Source: Streptomyces minutiscleroticus (GTDB lineage: Bacteria > Actinomycetota > Actinomycetes > Streptomycetales > Streptomycetaceae). From it: a stretch of DNA of 64,000 nt. Below the pieces are notes generated by a model. That model made no database searches. It saw only the letters and a program-made list of their open reading frames with translations, and was not told the origin of the DNA. The stretch is from NCBI RefSeq assembly GCF_014650875.1, contig NZ_BMVU01000038.1, positions 1 to 64,000 of the forward strand. The letters are read 5' to 3'. How positions within the stretch are numbered: the first letter of the stretch is position 1; every line of letters begins with the position of its first letter. Shown one piece after another: positions 42,388 to 50,586 of this stretch. A program made the position numbers and the translations under genes.

Positions 42388-44109
42388 TCAGAACTCCCCC
42401 GTACGGGACTGCTGGGGCCGCAGGCGCTCCAGGACGAGCAGGGACACCGCGCACACCACCATCAGGATCGTCGAAAGGGCCATGGCCTGGCCGTAGTTGA
42501 GCTCGCCGGGGCGGCCGAGCAGCCGGGCCACCGCGACCGGCAGCGTCGGGTTGTCCGACCGGGCGAGGAAGACGGTCGCGCCGAACTCGCCCAGCGACAC
42601 CGCGAAGGCGAACCCGGCGGCGACCAGCAGCGCCCGCCGCACCAGCGGCAGGTCGACCTCGCGCCACACCCGCCACGGCGAGGCCCCGAGCACGGCGGCC
42701 GCCTCGCGCAGCCGGTCGTCCACCGCCCGCAGGACGGGCAGCATGGTGCGCACCACGAAGGGCACGCCGACCAGCGCCTGCGCGAGCGGCACGAGGAGCC
42801 ACGAGGAGCGCAGGTCGAGCGGGGGCTCGTCGAGGGCGATGAGGAAGCCGAAGCCGACCGTGACGGCGGAGACGCCGAGCGGCAGCATCAGCAGGGCGTC
42901 GAAGCCGCGCACCAGGCGGCCGGCGTCGGAGCGGGTGAGGGCGGCGGCCGCGAGCCCGCCGATCACCAGGGCGACGGCGGTGGCGGCCAGGGCGTACTGG
43001 AGCGAGTTGGTGACCGCCTCGACCGGCGCCACCAGGAACACGCCCCCGTCGTCGCGGGTCAGCGCCTCGTAGTACGCGAAGCCCGGCGCGTCGAGCGAGC
43101 GCTGGACGAGCACGGCCAGGGGCAGCACCAGCAGCAGGACGATGCTCAGCAGTACGCCGGTGAGCAGCGCCCGCTGCCCGGCCCCGCGCGGGCGGCGCGC
43201 GGTGAGCGAGGCGTCCACCAGCCGCAGGGCGGTCTCCCGGCGGCGCGCGGTCCAGGCGTGCAGGGCGAGGATCGCGCCCACCGCCACGAACTGGATCATC
43301 GTCAGGACGGCCGCCGTCGAGAGGTCGAAGATCTCCGCGGTCTGCCGGTAGATCTCGACCTCCAGCGTGGAGAACGTGGGGCCGCCCAGGATCTGCACCA
43401 CCCCGAACGAGGTGAAGGTGAAGAGGAAGACCATGAGCGCGGCGGCGGCCACGGCGGGGGCGAGCGCCGGGAGCGTCACCCGGCGCCAGGCCGCGAACGG
43501 GGAGGCGCCCAGCACCCGGGCGGCCTCCTCCTGCCGCGGGTCGAGCTGCGCCCACAGGCCGCCGACCGTGCGGACGACGACCGCGTAGTTGAAGAAGACG
43601 TGGGCGAGCAGGATCGCCCACACCGTGGTGTCCAGGCGGACGCCCCACAGCTCGTCGAGCAGTCCGCCCCGGCCGAGCAGGGCCAGGAACGCGGTGCCGA
43701 CGACGACGGTGGGCAGCACGAAGGGCACGGTGACGACCGCGCGCAGCACCTGCTTGCCCCTGAACTCGAAGCGCGCGAAGACGTACGCGCCGGGGAGCGC
43801 GATCAGCAGGGTGAGCGCGGTCGAGGCCAGCGCCTGCCAGGTGGTGAACCACAGGACGTGCCGGATGTCGGACTGGCCGAGCACCTCGCCGAGACGCCCG
43901 AGCCGCCAGGCCCCGTCCTCGGCGCGCAGGCCGCGCGCGACGATCGCGGCGACGGGGAGGGCGAAGAAGACGGCGAAGAACGCGACGGGCACGGCCATCA
44001 GGCCGAGCCGGGCGGCCGTGCCCCGCCGGCCGCCCGCACGGCGCGGCCTCGTCCGCCCGGTCCCGTCGCCCCCTTGCGCTTCCCCTACTTCAGTACGAGC
44101 GAGGTCCAC
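42388..44109 (-). CDS. thiP: Thiamine ABC transporter permease (two-domain)
   Basis: About 573 aa with twelve predicted membrane segments, i.e. two fused permease halves of the FbpB/ThiP kind. Each half has an EAA loop: DPRQEEAARVLGASPFAAWR near residue 210 and DDRLREAAAVLGASPWRVWR near residue 480. The first segment AVPVAFFAVFFALPVAAIVA is preceded by the basic stretch RTRPRRAGGRRGTAARLGL. That stretch has no ATG, GTG or TTG, so the GTG at 44109 (overlapping thiB by 25 bp) is preferred over the ATG at 43998, although its ribosome site is weak. Middle gene of thiB-thiP-thiQ. Confidence 0.82.
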   Translation of the reverse strand: MDLARTEVGEAQGGDGTGRTRPRRAGGRRGTAARLGLMAVPVAFFAVFFALPVAAIVARGLRAEDGAWRLGRLGEVLGQSDIRHVLWFTTWQALASTALTLLIALPGAYVFARFEFRGKQVLRAVVTVPFVLPTVVVGTAFLALLGRGGLLDELWGVRLDTTVWAILLAHVFFNYAVVVRTVGGLWAQLDPRQEEAARVLGASPFAAWRRVTLPALAPAVAAAALMVFLFTFTSFGVVQILGGPTFSTLEVEIYRQTAEIFDLSTAAVLTMIQFVAVGAILALHAWTARRRETALRLVDASLTARRPRGAGQRALLTGVLLSIVLLLVLPLAVLVQRSLDAPGFAYYEALTRDDGGVFLVAPVEAVTNSLQYALAATAVALVIGGLAAAALTRSDAGRLVRGFDALLMLPLGVSAVTVGFGFLIALDEPPLDLRSSWLLVPLAQALVGVPFVVRTMLPVLRAVDDRLREAAAVLGASPWRVWREVDLPLVRRALLVAAGFAFAVSLGEFGATVFLARSDNPTLPVAVARLLGRPGELNYGQAMALSTILMVVCAVSLLVLERLRPQQSRTGEF

Positions 44110-45182
44110 GCCTTGACCCACTGGTCTCGGTGCTCGGCGATCCGCGCCGGTTCCAGGGTCTCGGGGTCCTTCGCCGCCGGCCCGTACTCGGTGAACGCCT
44201 CGGGCACCTTCGCGCCCTCCAGGACCGGGTACACGAACATGTTCAGCGGCATGTCCTCCTGGAACCTCTTCGAGATCAGGAAGTCGATCAGCGCCTTGCC
44301 GCCCTTGACGTTCGAGGCGTTGCTCAGCAGGCCCGCGAACTCGATCTGGCGGAAGCAGGTGCCCGCCGCGACACCGGTCGGCGCAGCCTTCGGCTGCGGG
44401 TCGGCGTAGATCACCTCGGCGGGCGGCGAGGAGGCGTACGAGACGACGAGCGGCCGGTCGCCGCCCGCCTTCCGGCCCCCGGCGGACCCGGAGAACTCCT
44501 CGTTGTAGGCCTGCTCCCAGCCGTCGACGACCTTGACGCCGTTGGCCTCGAGCTTCTTCCAGTAGTCCTGCCAGCCCCCGTCCCCGTACTCCGCGGCGGT
44601 GCCGAGCAGGAACCCGAGGCCGGGGGAGGAGGTGGACGCGTTCTCCGTGACCAGCAGGTCCTTGTACGCGGGCTTCACCAGGTCGGCGAAGGACTCCGGC
44701 GGCTCCAGGCCGTGGTCCTCGAAGTACTCCTTGTCGTAGTTGACGCAGACGTCGCCGGTGTCGACGGGCGTGACCCGGTGCTCGTCCTTGTCCAGTTGGA
44801 CGTCCTCGGCGACGTCCGTCAGCCCCTTCGCCTCGTACGGCTGGAACAGGCCGTTGTCGAGGGCCCGGGAGAGCAGGGTGTTGTCGACGCCGAAGAAGAC
44901 GTCGCCCTGGGGGTTGTCCTTGGTCAGGATCGCCTTGTTGACGGCCTGCCCGGCGTCCCCGTCCTTGAGGACCCTCACCTTGTACCCGGACTCCTTCTCG
45001 AACGCCGCCAGCACCTCCTTGCTGTAGGCGAAGGAGTCGTGGCCGACGAGCGTGACGGTCCTGGAGTCGCCGGACCGCCCGGAACCGGATCCGTCCGATC
45101 CGGACGATCCGCACGCGGCGAGGGTGACGAGCCCGAGACCGACGACCGTGCCGACGGCGGTGGCCTTCTTGATGGTGCCCAC
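44085..45182 (-). CDS. thiB: Thiamine-binding lipoprotein
   Basis: 365 aa from the GTG at 45182, which follows a perfect AGGAGG. The signal peptide ends in the lipobox LVTLAACGSS, so it is a lipid-anchored binding protein. The mature part has the TbpA/ThiB pattern: VTLVGHDSFAYSKEVLAAFE, QGDVFFGVDNTLLSRALDNG, VTPVDTGDVCVNYDKEYFED and SPGLGFLLGTAAEYG. It captures thiamine or its phosphates outside the cell for ThiP-ThiQ. Expression is predicted to be controlled by the TPP riboswitch in its leader. Confidence 0.88.
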   Translation of the reverse strand: MGTIKKATAVGTVVGLGLVTLAACGSSGSDGSGSGRSGDSRTVTLVGHDSFAYSKEVLAAFEKESGYKVRVLKDGDAGQAVNKAILTKDNPQGDVFFGVDNTLLSRALDNGLFQPYEAKGLTDVAEDVQLDKDEHRVTPVDTGDVCVNYDKEYFEDHGLEPPESFADLVKPAYKDLLVTENASTSSPGLGFLLGTAAEYGDGGWQDYWKKLEANGVKVVDGWEQAYNEEFSGSAGGRKAGGDRPLVVSYASSPPAEVIYADPQPKAAPTGVAAGTCFRQIEFAGLLSNASNVKGGKALIDFLISKRFQEDMPLNMFVYPVLEGAKVPEAFTEYGPAAKDPETLEPARIAEHRDQWVKAWTSLVLK

Positions 45183-45191
45183 TGGTATTCC

Positions 45192-45208
45192 TCCTGGAGT
45201 GACCAGGA
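45192..45208 (-). promoter_or_regulatory. Hairpin over the thiB ribosome binding site
   Basis: In the thiB leader, TCCTGG and CCAGGA pair around a 5-base loop (45192-45197 with 45203-45208). The right arm overlaps the AGGAGG that serves thiB. It could add translational control below the transcription terminator of the riboswitch. It may also just be a local structure. Confidence 0.4.
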
Positions 45209-45217
45209 AGAGACGCG

Positions 45218-45256
45218 GCCCTGCCCGGGGACCGGCGGGCGGTTCCCGGGCAGGGC
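45218..45256 (-). terminator. Riboswitch terminator hairpin before thiB
   Basis: GCCCTGCCCGGG (45245-45256 read on the minus strand) and CCCGGGCAGGGC (45218-45229) pair perfectly over 12 bp, with a further ACC/GGT stem inside the loop. The hairpin lies between the TPP aptamer and thiB, where an expression platform is expected. It is followed by a pyrimidine-rich GTCTCTTCC. Confidence 0.65.
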
Positions 45257-45269
45257 GCAACAGCTCGAG

Positions 45270-45402
45270 TGATGACCGAACTTCCTACCCAGAATGACCT
45301 GGGCGAGGTTCAGAGGGTCTGCGGCCCACCGGACCGGTGTCACCTCCGTGTCACCGGTCCCGGCTGCCGCACTCTCAGCGCTGTGGCGCTCCCCTGTCGG
45401 AA
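45270..45402 (-). ncRNA. TPP riboswitch (THI element)
   Basis: On the minus strand the leader carries all the conserved THI-box blocks: CTGAGAGTG (45370-45378), GACCCTCTGAACCTCG (45304-45319) and TTCTGGGTAGGAAG (45281-45294, where the usual form is CTGGGTAATGCCAGC). A stem of ACCGGT-type complementarity (CCGGGACCGG and CCGGTCCGG) between the first two blocks forms the variable arm. It senses thiamine pyrophosphate and switches off the thiamine transporter. A 12-bp terminator hairpin follows before thiB. Confidence 0.92.
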
Positions 45403-45454
45403 TATGAAGATGTGCGTACGGGGATCAGCGTACCCCGCCGCCTCCCGCGCGCGG

Positions 45455-46561
45455 CTAACGCTCGCTCGCCGCGAGCTGCCCGCAGGCCCCGTCGATCTCC
45501 TGGCCGCGGGTGTCGCGGACCGTCACCGGCACACCGTGGGCGGCGATCGCCTCGACGAACGCCTTCTCGTCCTCGGGCCGCGAGGCGGTCCACTTGGACC
45601 CGGGCGTCGGGTTCAGCGGGATGAGGTTGACGTGCACGGGCTTGCCCTTGAGCAGCCGGCCGAGCCGGTCACCGCGCCACGCCTGGTCGTTGATGTCCCG
45701 GATCAGCGCGTACTCGATCGACAGCCGCCGCCCGGACTTGGCGGCGTACTCGAACCCGGCGTCGAGGACCTCGCGCACCTTCCACCGCGTGTTCACGGGG
45801 ACGAGGGTGTCGCGCAGCTCGTCGTCCGGGGCGTGCAGCGAGATCGCGAGCCGGCACTTGAAGCCCTCGTCGGCGAACCGGTGGATGGCCGGGACGAGGC
45901 CGACGGTGGAGACGGTGATGCCGCGCTGCGACAGCCCGAGCCCGTCCGGCTCGGGGTCGGTCAGCGCGCGGATGGCGCCGACGACCCGCTTGTAGTTGGC
46001 GAGCGGCTCCCCCATGCCCATGAAGACGATGTTGCTCAGCCGCGCCGGGCCGCCGGGGATCTCGCCGTCGCGCAGCGCCCGCATCCCGTCGACGATCTGG
46101 TGGACGATCTCGCCGGTGGACAGGTTCCGGTCCAGGCCGGCCTGGCCGGTGGCGCAGAACGGGCAGTTCATGCCGCAGCCGGCCTGGCTGCTGATGCACA
46201 TGGTCACCCGGTCCGGGTAGCGCATCAGCACGCTCTCCACGAGCGTCCCGTCGAACAGCCGCCACAGCGTCTTGCGGGTGGTGTCCTGGTCGGTGGACAG
46301 GTGCCGCACGACGGTCATCAGCTCGGGGAGCAGCGCCTCCTGCAGCTTGGCGCGCGAACCGGCGGGGATGTCGGTCCACTGCTCCGGGTCGTGCGCGTAC
46401 CGCGCGAAGTAGTGCTGCGAGAGCTGCTTGGCGCGGAACGGCTTCTCGCCGATCGCGGCGACGGCCTCCTTGCGCTCGGCGGGCGTGAGGTCGGCGAGGT
46501 GCCGCGGCGGCTTCTTGGCACCGCGCGGGGCGACGAAAGTGAGTTCTCCGGGCTTAGGCAT
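45455..46561 (-). CDS. rlmN: 23S rRNA (adenine-C2)-methyltransferase
   Basis: 368 aa radical-SAM enzyme that methylates A2503 of 23S rRNA and A37 of certain tRNAs. The iron-sulfur ligands are in CGMNCPFCATGQAGLDR. Other blocks are NIVFMGMGEPLANYKRVVGA, GITVSTVGLVPAIHRFA, LAISLHAPDDELRDTLVP and IEYALIRDINDQ. The second catalytic cysteine lies near the C-terminus (GACGQLAA). It begins at the ATG at 46561 after the terminator hairpin, so it is transcribed separately from cdsA. Its stop is 53 bp from the TPP aptamer. Confidence 0.95.
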   Translation of the reverse strand: MPKPGELTFVAPRGAKKPPRHLADLTPAERKEAVAAIGEKPFRAKQLSQHYFARYAHDPEQWTDIPAGSRAKLQEALLPELMTVVRHLSTDQDTTRKTLWRLFDGTLVESVLMRYPDRVTMCISSQAGCGMNCPFCATGQAGLDRNLSTGEIVHQIVDGMRALRDGEIPGGPARLSNIVFMGMGEPLANYKRVVGAIRALTDPEPDGLGLSQRGITVSTVGLVPAIHRFADEGFKCRLAISLHAPDDELRDTLVPVNTRWKVREVLDAGFEYAAKSGRRLSIEYALIRDINDQAWRGDRLGRLLKGKPVHVNLIPLNPTPGSKWTASRPEDEKAFVEAIAAHGVPVTVRDTRGQEIDGACGQLAASER

Positions 46562-46591
46562 GGCCCTACCAGTGTCGCAGACTCGCGCAGT

Positions 46592-46622
46592 GGGGCCCGC
46601 CGTCCTGTGGACGGCGGGCCCC
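46592..46622 (-). terminator. Strong terminator between the cdsA tail duplicate and rlmN
   Basis: GGGGCCCGCCGTCC at 46592-46605 and its perfect complement at 46609-46622 form a 14-bp stem with a 3-base loop. It lies after cdsA and its duplicated tail, and 31 bp before the rlmN start in the reading direction. Confidence 0.75.
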
Positions 46623-46641
46623 GGGCGTGCGAACGAGCAGG

Positions 46642-46720
46642 TCAGCCGGTACCGACGAACAGCACCAGGAGCAGCCACACCACCGGTGCCGTGGGCAGCA
46701 GGGAGTCCAGGCGGTCCATG
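46642..46720. repeat. Extra copy of the last 79 bp of cdsA
   Basis: These 79 bases match 46784-46862 at 77 positions. They encode a second MDRLDSLLPTAPVVWLLLV-type end plus stop codon, differing only by T for S near the tip. The copy lies 63 bp downstream of the true cdsA stop (copies offset by 142 bp), has no start of its own and precedes the terminator. It looks like a short tandem duplication of the gene end, or the trace of an ancestral stop region after a neighbour was lost. Confidence 0.9.
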
Positions 46721-46783
46721 CCGTATCGATGTGCGGCTACCGCCGCGTGGCGCCGTGGCCTCCCACCACGACGCCACCACGCT

Positions 46784-46862
46784 TCAGCCGGACCCGACGA
46801 ACAGCACCAGGAGCAGCCACACCACCGGTGCCGTGGGCAGCAGGGAGTCCAGGCGGTCCATG
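46784..46862. repeat. Original copy of the duplicated cdsA tail
   Basis: The 3'-terminal 79 bp of cdsA, including its stop codon; 77 of 79 bases are identical to the downstream copy at 46642-46720. The two differences sit side by side near the stop codon. Confidence 0.9.
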
Positions 46863-47911
46863 ATGCCGCCGTGGCCCGGGAGCAGGGTGCCCATGTCCTT
46901 GATGCCGAGATCGCGCTTGATCATGGACTCGCCCAGATCGCCGAGCGTGGCGCTGGCCGCGACCGCGAGGCCGAGCAGCAGGCCCTGCCACCAGGCCCCG
47001 TCGTCGATCAGGAACTGCATGCACAGGGCGCCCGCCGCCATCGCAAAGGCGATCGCGCCGGCCAGGCCCTCGCGGGTCTTGCCGGGGCTGATGCGCGGGG
47101 CGAGCTTGCGCTTGCCGAAGCGCCAGCCGACCGCGTACGCGCCGGTGTCGCTGACCACGGTGAGGATCAGGAACGTCAGCACGCGCCGCGGGCCGTCGTC
47201 CGCGGCGAGCATCATCGACACGAACGTCGCCAGGAACGGCACGTAGAACGCCGCGAAGGCGCCCGCCGTGACGTCCTTGAGGTAGCCCTCGGGCGGGTCC
47301 GTCATCCGCCAGACGAGCACGGCGAGCGCCGTCAGCGCCATCGCCACCCAGGCGCCCTCGGCGCCCCGTAGGTACCCGGCGACGACCATCGCCGCGCCGC
47401 CGACCGCGAGCGGCACGAGCGGCGCCTTGATGCCCTTGCGCTCCGACAGCCGCGTCGTGAGTTCCCAGAGGCCCACCACCACGGCCACCGCGATCACGCC
47501 GACGAAGACGGCCTTGACGACGAACAGCGACACGAGGATGACCGCGCCGAGCCCGACGCCGACCCCTATGGCGGCGCCGAGGTCGCGTCCCGCGCTCTTC
47601 TTCTGGGGTGCGGCGGCGGGCCGCGGGGCACTGGGCATGGGCTCCTGCGGCTCCTGCGACGCGGCCCTGTGGGACGTCGTCGGCGGCGTCTCGTCGCGGA
47701 ACGGGGGACCGCCCGGCACGGCGGCCCCCCGGTCGTCATCCTGGTCTCCGCCATGCGCGGGAACGTCGGGCACGATGGGCATGGGCCGAGTCTGCTGGGC
47801 CTGCGGCGCATCGTACGCGGGACCCGCCGGGGCAGCCCCCTGGACAGGTCCCCGGTCGGACGGCCCCCAGTACCCGGCTTGTGGCGGCGCCCCCCAGGAA
47901 GAGTCGTTCAT
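46784..47911 (-). CDS. cdsA: Phosphatidate cytidylyltransferase (CDP-diglyceride synthase)
   Basis: 375 aa integral membrane enzyme making CDP-diacylglycerol from phosphatidate and CTP. Residues 1-105 are Pro/Gln-rich and soluble, an extension not seen in E. coli. Eight or so membrane segments follow, and the signature SMIKRDLGIKDMGTLLPGHG followed by MDRLDSLLPTAPVV is complete. The protein ends VVWLLLVLFVGSG. The ATG overlaps the frr stop by one base (TGATG), so translation is coupled. The last 79 bp are duplicated 142 bp downstream, after the stop codon. Confidence 0.94.
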   Translation of the reverse strand: MNDSSWGAPPQAGYWGPSDRGPVQGAAPAGPAYDAPQAQQTRPMPIVPDVPAHGGDQDDDRGAAVPGGPPFRDETPPTTSHRAASQEPQEPMPSAPRPAAAPQKKSAGRDLGAAIGVGVGLGAVILVSLFVVKAVFVGVIAVAVVVGLWELTTRLSERKGIKAPLVPLAVGGAAMVVAGYLRGAEGAWVAMALTALAVLVWRMTDPPEGYLKDVTAGAFAAFYVPFLATFVSMMLAADDGPRRVLTFLILTVVSDTGAYAVGWRFGKRKLAPRISPGKTREGLAGAIAFAMAAGALCMQFLIDDGAWWQGLLLGLAVAASATLGDLGESMIKRDLGIKDMGTLLPGHGGIMDRLDSLLPTAPVVWLLLVLFVGSG

Positions 47912-48468
47912 CAGACCTCGAGCAGCTCGGCTTCCTTGTGCTTGAGCAGCTCGTCCACCTGGGCGACGTACTTCGCGGTGGTGTCGTCGAGCTCCTTCTC
48001 CGCGCGGCGGCCCTCGTCCTCACCGACCTCGCCGTCCTTGACGAGCTTGTCGATGGCGTCCTTGGCCTTGCGGCGGACGGAGCGGATCGAGACCTTGGCG
48101 TCCTCGCCCTTGGTCTTGGCGACCTTGATGTAGTCGCGGCGGCGCTCCTCGGTGAGCTCGGGGAACACCACCCGGATGATGTTGCCGTCGTTGCTCGGGT
48201 TGACGCCCAGGTCGGAGTCCCGGATCGCCTGCTCGATGTTGCGCAGCGCGCTCTTGTCGAACGGGGTCACCACGGCCATGCGCGGCTCCGGCACGGAGAA
48301 CGAGGCCAGCTGGTTGATCGGCGTCAGCGCACCGTAGTAGTCGGCCACGATCTTGTTGAACATCGCCGGGTGCGCACGGCCGGTGCGGATCGCGGCGAAG
48401 TCCTCCTTGGCGACCACGACGGCCTTCTCCATCTTCTCCTCGGCCTCGAGGAGGGTCTCTTCGATCAC
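47911..48468 (-). CDS. frr: Ribosome recycling factor
   Basis: 185 aa, the standard length. It splits post-termination ribosomes together with EF-G. The GTG at 48468 is best spaced from AGGAG; another GTG lies one codon earlier. Typical stretches are ETLLEAEEKMEKAVVVAKED, IRTGRAHPAMFNKI, DSDLGVNPSNDGNIIRVVFP and LTEERRRDYIKVAKTKGEDA. It sits in the order rpsB-tsf-pyrH-frr-cdsA, 142 bp after pyrH. Confidence 0.96.
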   Translation of the reverse strand: MIEETLLEAEEKMEKAVVVAKEDFAAIRTGRAHPAMFNKIVADYYGALTPINQLASFSVPEPRMAVVTPFDKSALRNIEQAIRDSDLGVNPSNDGNIIRVVFPELTEERRRDYIKVAKTKGEDAKVSIRSVRRKAKDAIDKLVKDGEVGEDEGRRAEKELDDTTAKYVAQVDELLKHKEAELLEV

Positions 48469-48610
48469 CACTTGCTCCTGCGTGTCTTGAGTAGGCCCGG
48501 CTGCTGTTCCTCGGTCTGGTCGGCGGCCGGCTGCGTCGCGTCTTCTTCCTGCACGGTTCCCGACCGGCAGGACATTGTCCATCCCCCGGTCAGGGACCGT
48601 CCCCCGGCCG

Positions 48611-49369
48611 TCAGGCCCGTTCGCCCGGGCCGCCCACGAGAGTGCCGATCTTCTCACCCTTCACGGCCCGGGCGATATTGCCCTCGGCGAGAAGCTCGAA
48701 GACCACGATGGGCAGCTTGTTGTCGCGGCACAGGGTGATCGCCGTCATGTCCGCGACCTTCAGGTCCCGGGTGATGACGTCGCCGTAGCTGAGGGAGTCG
48801 AACTTGACCGCCTCGGGGTTGGTCTTCGGGTCGGAGTCGTAGACCCCGTCCACGCCGTTCTTGCCCATGAGCAGGGCCTCGGCGTCGATCTCCAGGGCGC
48901 GCTGGGCGGCCGTGGTGTCGGTCGAGAAGTACGGCATGCCCATGCCCGCGCCGAAGATGACCACGCGGCCCTTCTCCAGGTGCCGCACGGCGCGCAGCGG
49001 GATGTAGGGCTCCGCGACCTGTCCCATGGTGATCGCGGTCTGCACGCGCGAGTCGATGCCCTCCTTCTCCAGGAAGTCCTGGAGGGCCAGGCAGTTCATG
49101 ACCGTGCCGAGCATGCCCATGTAGTCGGAGCGCGCCCGGTCCATGCCGCGCTGCTGCAGCTCGGCGCCGCGGAAGAAGTTTCCGCCGCCGATCACGACGG
49201 CGATCTCGGCACCGTCACGCACCACGGCCGCGATCTCGCGGGCGATGGCGTGCACCACGTCCGGGTCGACGCCGAGCCCCCCGCCCCCGGAGAAGGCCTC
49301 CCCGGAGAGCTTCAGCAGGAAGCGGCCGCGTACTTTGCCGTCGTCGCTCTTGTCGGCCTTGGTGGTCAT
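48611..49369 (-). CDS. pyrH: Uridylate kinase
   Basis: 252 aa, phosphorylates UMP to UDP; hexameric in bacteria and inhibited by UTP. Motifs are RFLLKLSGEAFSGGGGLGVD, AVVIGGGNFFRGAELQQRG, MGMLGTVMNCLALQDFLEKE, VVIFGAGMGMPYFSTDTTAA and LLMGKNGVDGVYDSDPKTNP. The start is the ATG at 49369 with a weak GAGAG site. A strong hairpin separates it from tsf upstream. Confidence 0.96.
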   Translation of the reverse strand: MTTKADKSDDGKVRGRFLLKLSGEAFSGGGGLGVDPDVVHAIAREIAAVVRDGAEIAVVIGGGNFFRGAELQQRGMDRARSDYMGMLGTVMNCLALQDFLEKEGIDSRVQTAITMGQVAEPYIPLRAVRHLEKGRVVIFGAGMGMPYFSTDTTAAQRALEIDAEALLMGKNGVDGVYDSDPKTNPEAVKFDSLSYGDVITRDLKVADMTAITLCRDNKLPIVVFELLAEGNIARAVKGEKIGTLVGGPGERA

Positions 49370-49407
49370 GGAACTCTCGCCTCTTTTACGTGTCGCACAT
49401 ACGAAGA

Positions 49408-49457
49408 AGGCCATTGCCGATGGGGTGTCGTTGGCATCCCATGCGCGGCAATGGCCT
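49408..49457 (-). terminator. Hairpin between tsf and pyrH
   Basis: AGGCCATTGCCG (49408-49419) pairs over 12 bp with CGGCAATGGCCT (49446-49457), with a 26-base loop. On the minus strand it is followed by TCTTCGT. It lies after tsf and before pyrH, so it probably attenuates read-through from the ribosomal-protein transcript. Confidence 0.65.
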
Positions 49458-49560
49458 CCTCGTCAGATCTGCTGTCGTCCCCCACGCGCGCGTACGCGGC
49501 GGCGTACGCGGACGACTGCTGACGACCCTATAGGGGTCGCGCGTCGATCGCGGTACGGAC

Positions 49561-50397
49561 TCAGATGCCGACCTTGATACGCGTGAAGCGCTTCAGGGTG
49601 GCACCGGCCTCGTCCAGGATCTGCTGGACCGACTTCTTCTGGTCCAGCGCGTAGGGCTGGCCGAGGAGCGTGGCGTCCTTGAAGAACGCGTTGACGCGGC
49701 CCTCGACGATCTTCGGGAGGGCGGCCTCGGGCTTGCCCTCGGCGCGGGTGGTCTCCTCGGCGACGCGACGCTCGGACTCGACGACCTCGGCCGGGACGTC
49801 CTCGCGGGAGAGGTACTTCGGCGCGAAGGCGGCGATGTGCTGGGCAATGCCCTTGGCCAGGTCGGCGTCGGCCTTGTCCAGCTCGACCAGGACACCGATC
49901 TGCGGGGGCAGGTCGGGCATGGTGCGGTGCATGTACGCGGTGACGTACGCGCCGGAGAACTGGGCGAAGCGGTCCAGGACGATCTTCTCGCCCAGGTTGG
50001 CGTTGGCCTCGTCCACGAACGCCTGCACGGTCTTGCCGGCCTCGATCTCGGAGGCGAGCAGCGCCTCGATGTCGGCCGGGGAGGTGGCGGCGACGTGCTG
50101 GGCGATCTGGTTGGCGACCGACTGGAACTTCTCGCCCTTGGCGACGAAGTCCGTCTCGCACTTCAGCTCGACCAGGACACCGGAGGTGTTGTCGTCGGCG
50201 ATGACGGAGACGACGGCGCCGTTCTCGGCGGAGCGGCCCTCGCGCTTGGCGACGCCCTTCTGGCCCTTGATGCGCAGCGCCTCGACGGCCTTGTCGACGT
50301 TGCCGTCGGACTCGTCGAGGGCCTTCTTGCAGTCCATCATGCCGGCGCCGGTGAGCTCACGGAGCTTCTTGACGTCGGCGGCGGTGTAGTTCGCCAT
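49561..50397 (-). CDS. tsf: Elongation factor Ts
   Basis: 278 aa, the nucleotide exchange factor for EF-Tu. The N-terminal UBA-like region is ANYTAADVKKLRELTGAGMM followed by DCKKALDESDGNVDKAVEAL. The core motif VLVELKCETDFVAKGEKFQS is exact. The C-terminal part includes AEVVESERRVAEETTRAEGK and ends RFTRIKVGI. It follows rpsB by 189 bp with a hairpin in between. Confidence 0.97.
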   Translation of the reverse strand: MANYTAADVKKLRELTGAGMMDCKKALDESDGNVDKAVEALRIKGQKGVAKREGRSAENGAVVSVIADDNTSGVLVELKCETDFVAKGEKFQSVANQIAQHVAATSPADIEALLASEIEAGKTVQAFVDEANANLGEKIVLDRFAQFSGAYVTAYMHRTMPDLPPQIGVLVELDKADADLAKGIAQHIAAFAPKYLSREDVPAEVVESERRVAEETTRAEGKPEAALPKIVEGRVNAFFKDATLLGQPYALDQKKSVQQILDEAGATLKRFTRIKVGI

Positions 50398-50444
50398 GAT
50401 CTGTGAATCTCTTCTCGGAGTTCGAAGTCTCGAAGTCGGCGTCC

Positions 50445-50474
50445 GCCGCCCGCCCCACCGAGGGGGCGGGCGGC
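50445..50474 (-). terminator. Hairpin between rpsB and tsf
   Basis: GCCGCCCGCCCC (50445-50456) pairs over 12 bp with GGGGCGGGCGGC (50463-50474), with a 6-base loop. It would partially terminate rpsB transcripts and set the ratio of S2 to EF-Ts. Confidence 0.65.
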
Positions 50475-50586
50475 CGCCGGAAACCTACGGTCCGCGGGTG
50501 AACGGCGGGCGGCGTGTCCGCGCCGCCCGCCTCTCCCGCTCCGGCCTGGGCCCGAGCGGGAGGTGTCCCCGCGACGACGCTGAGGG

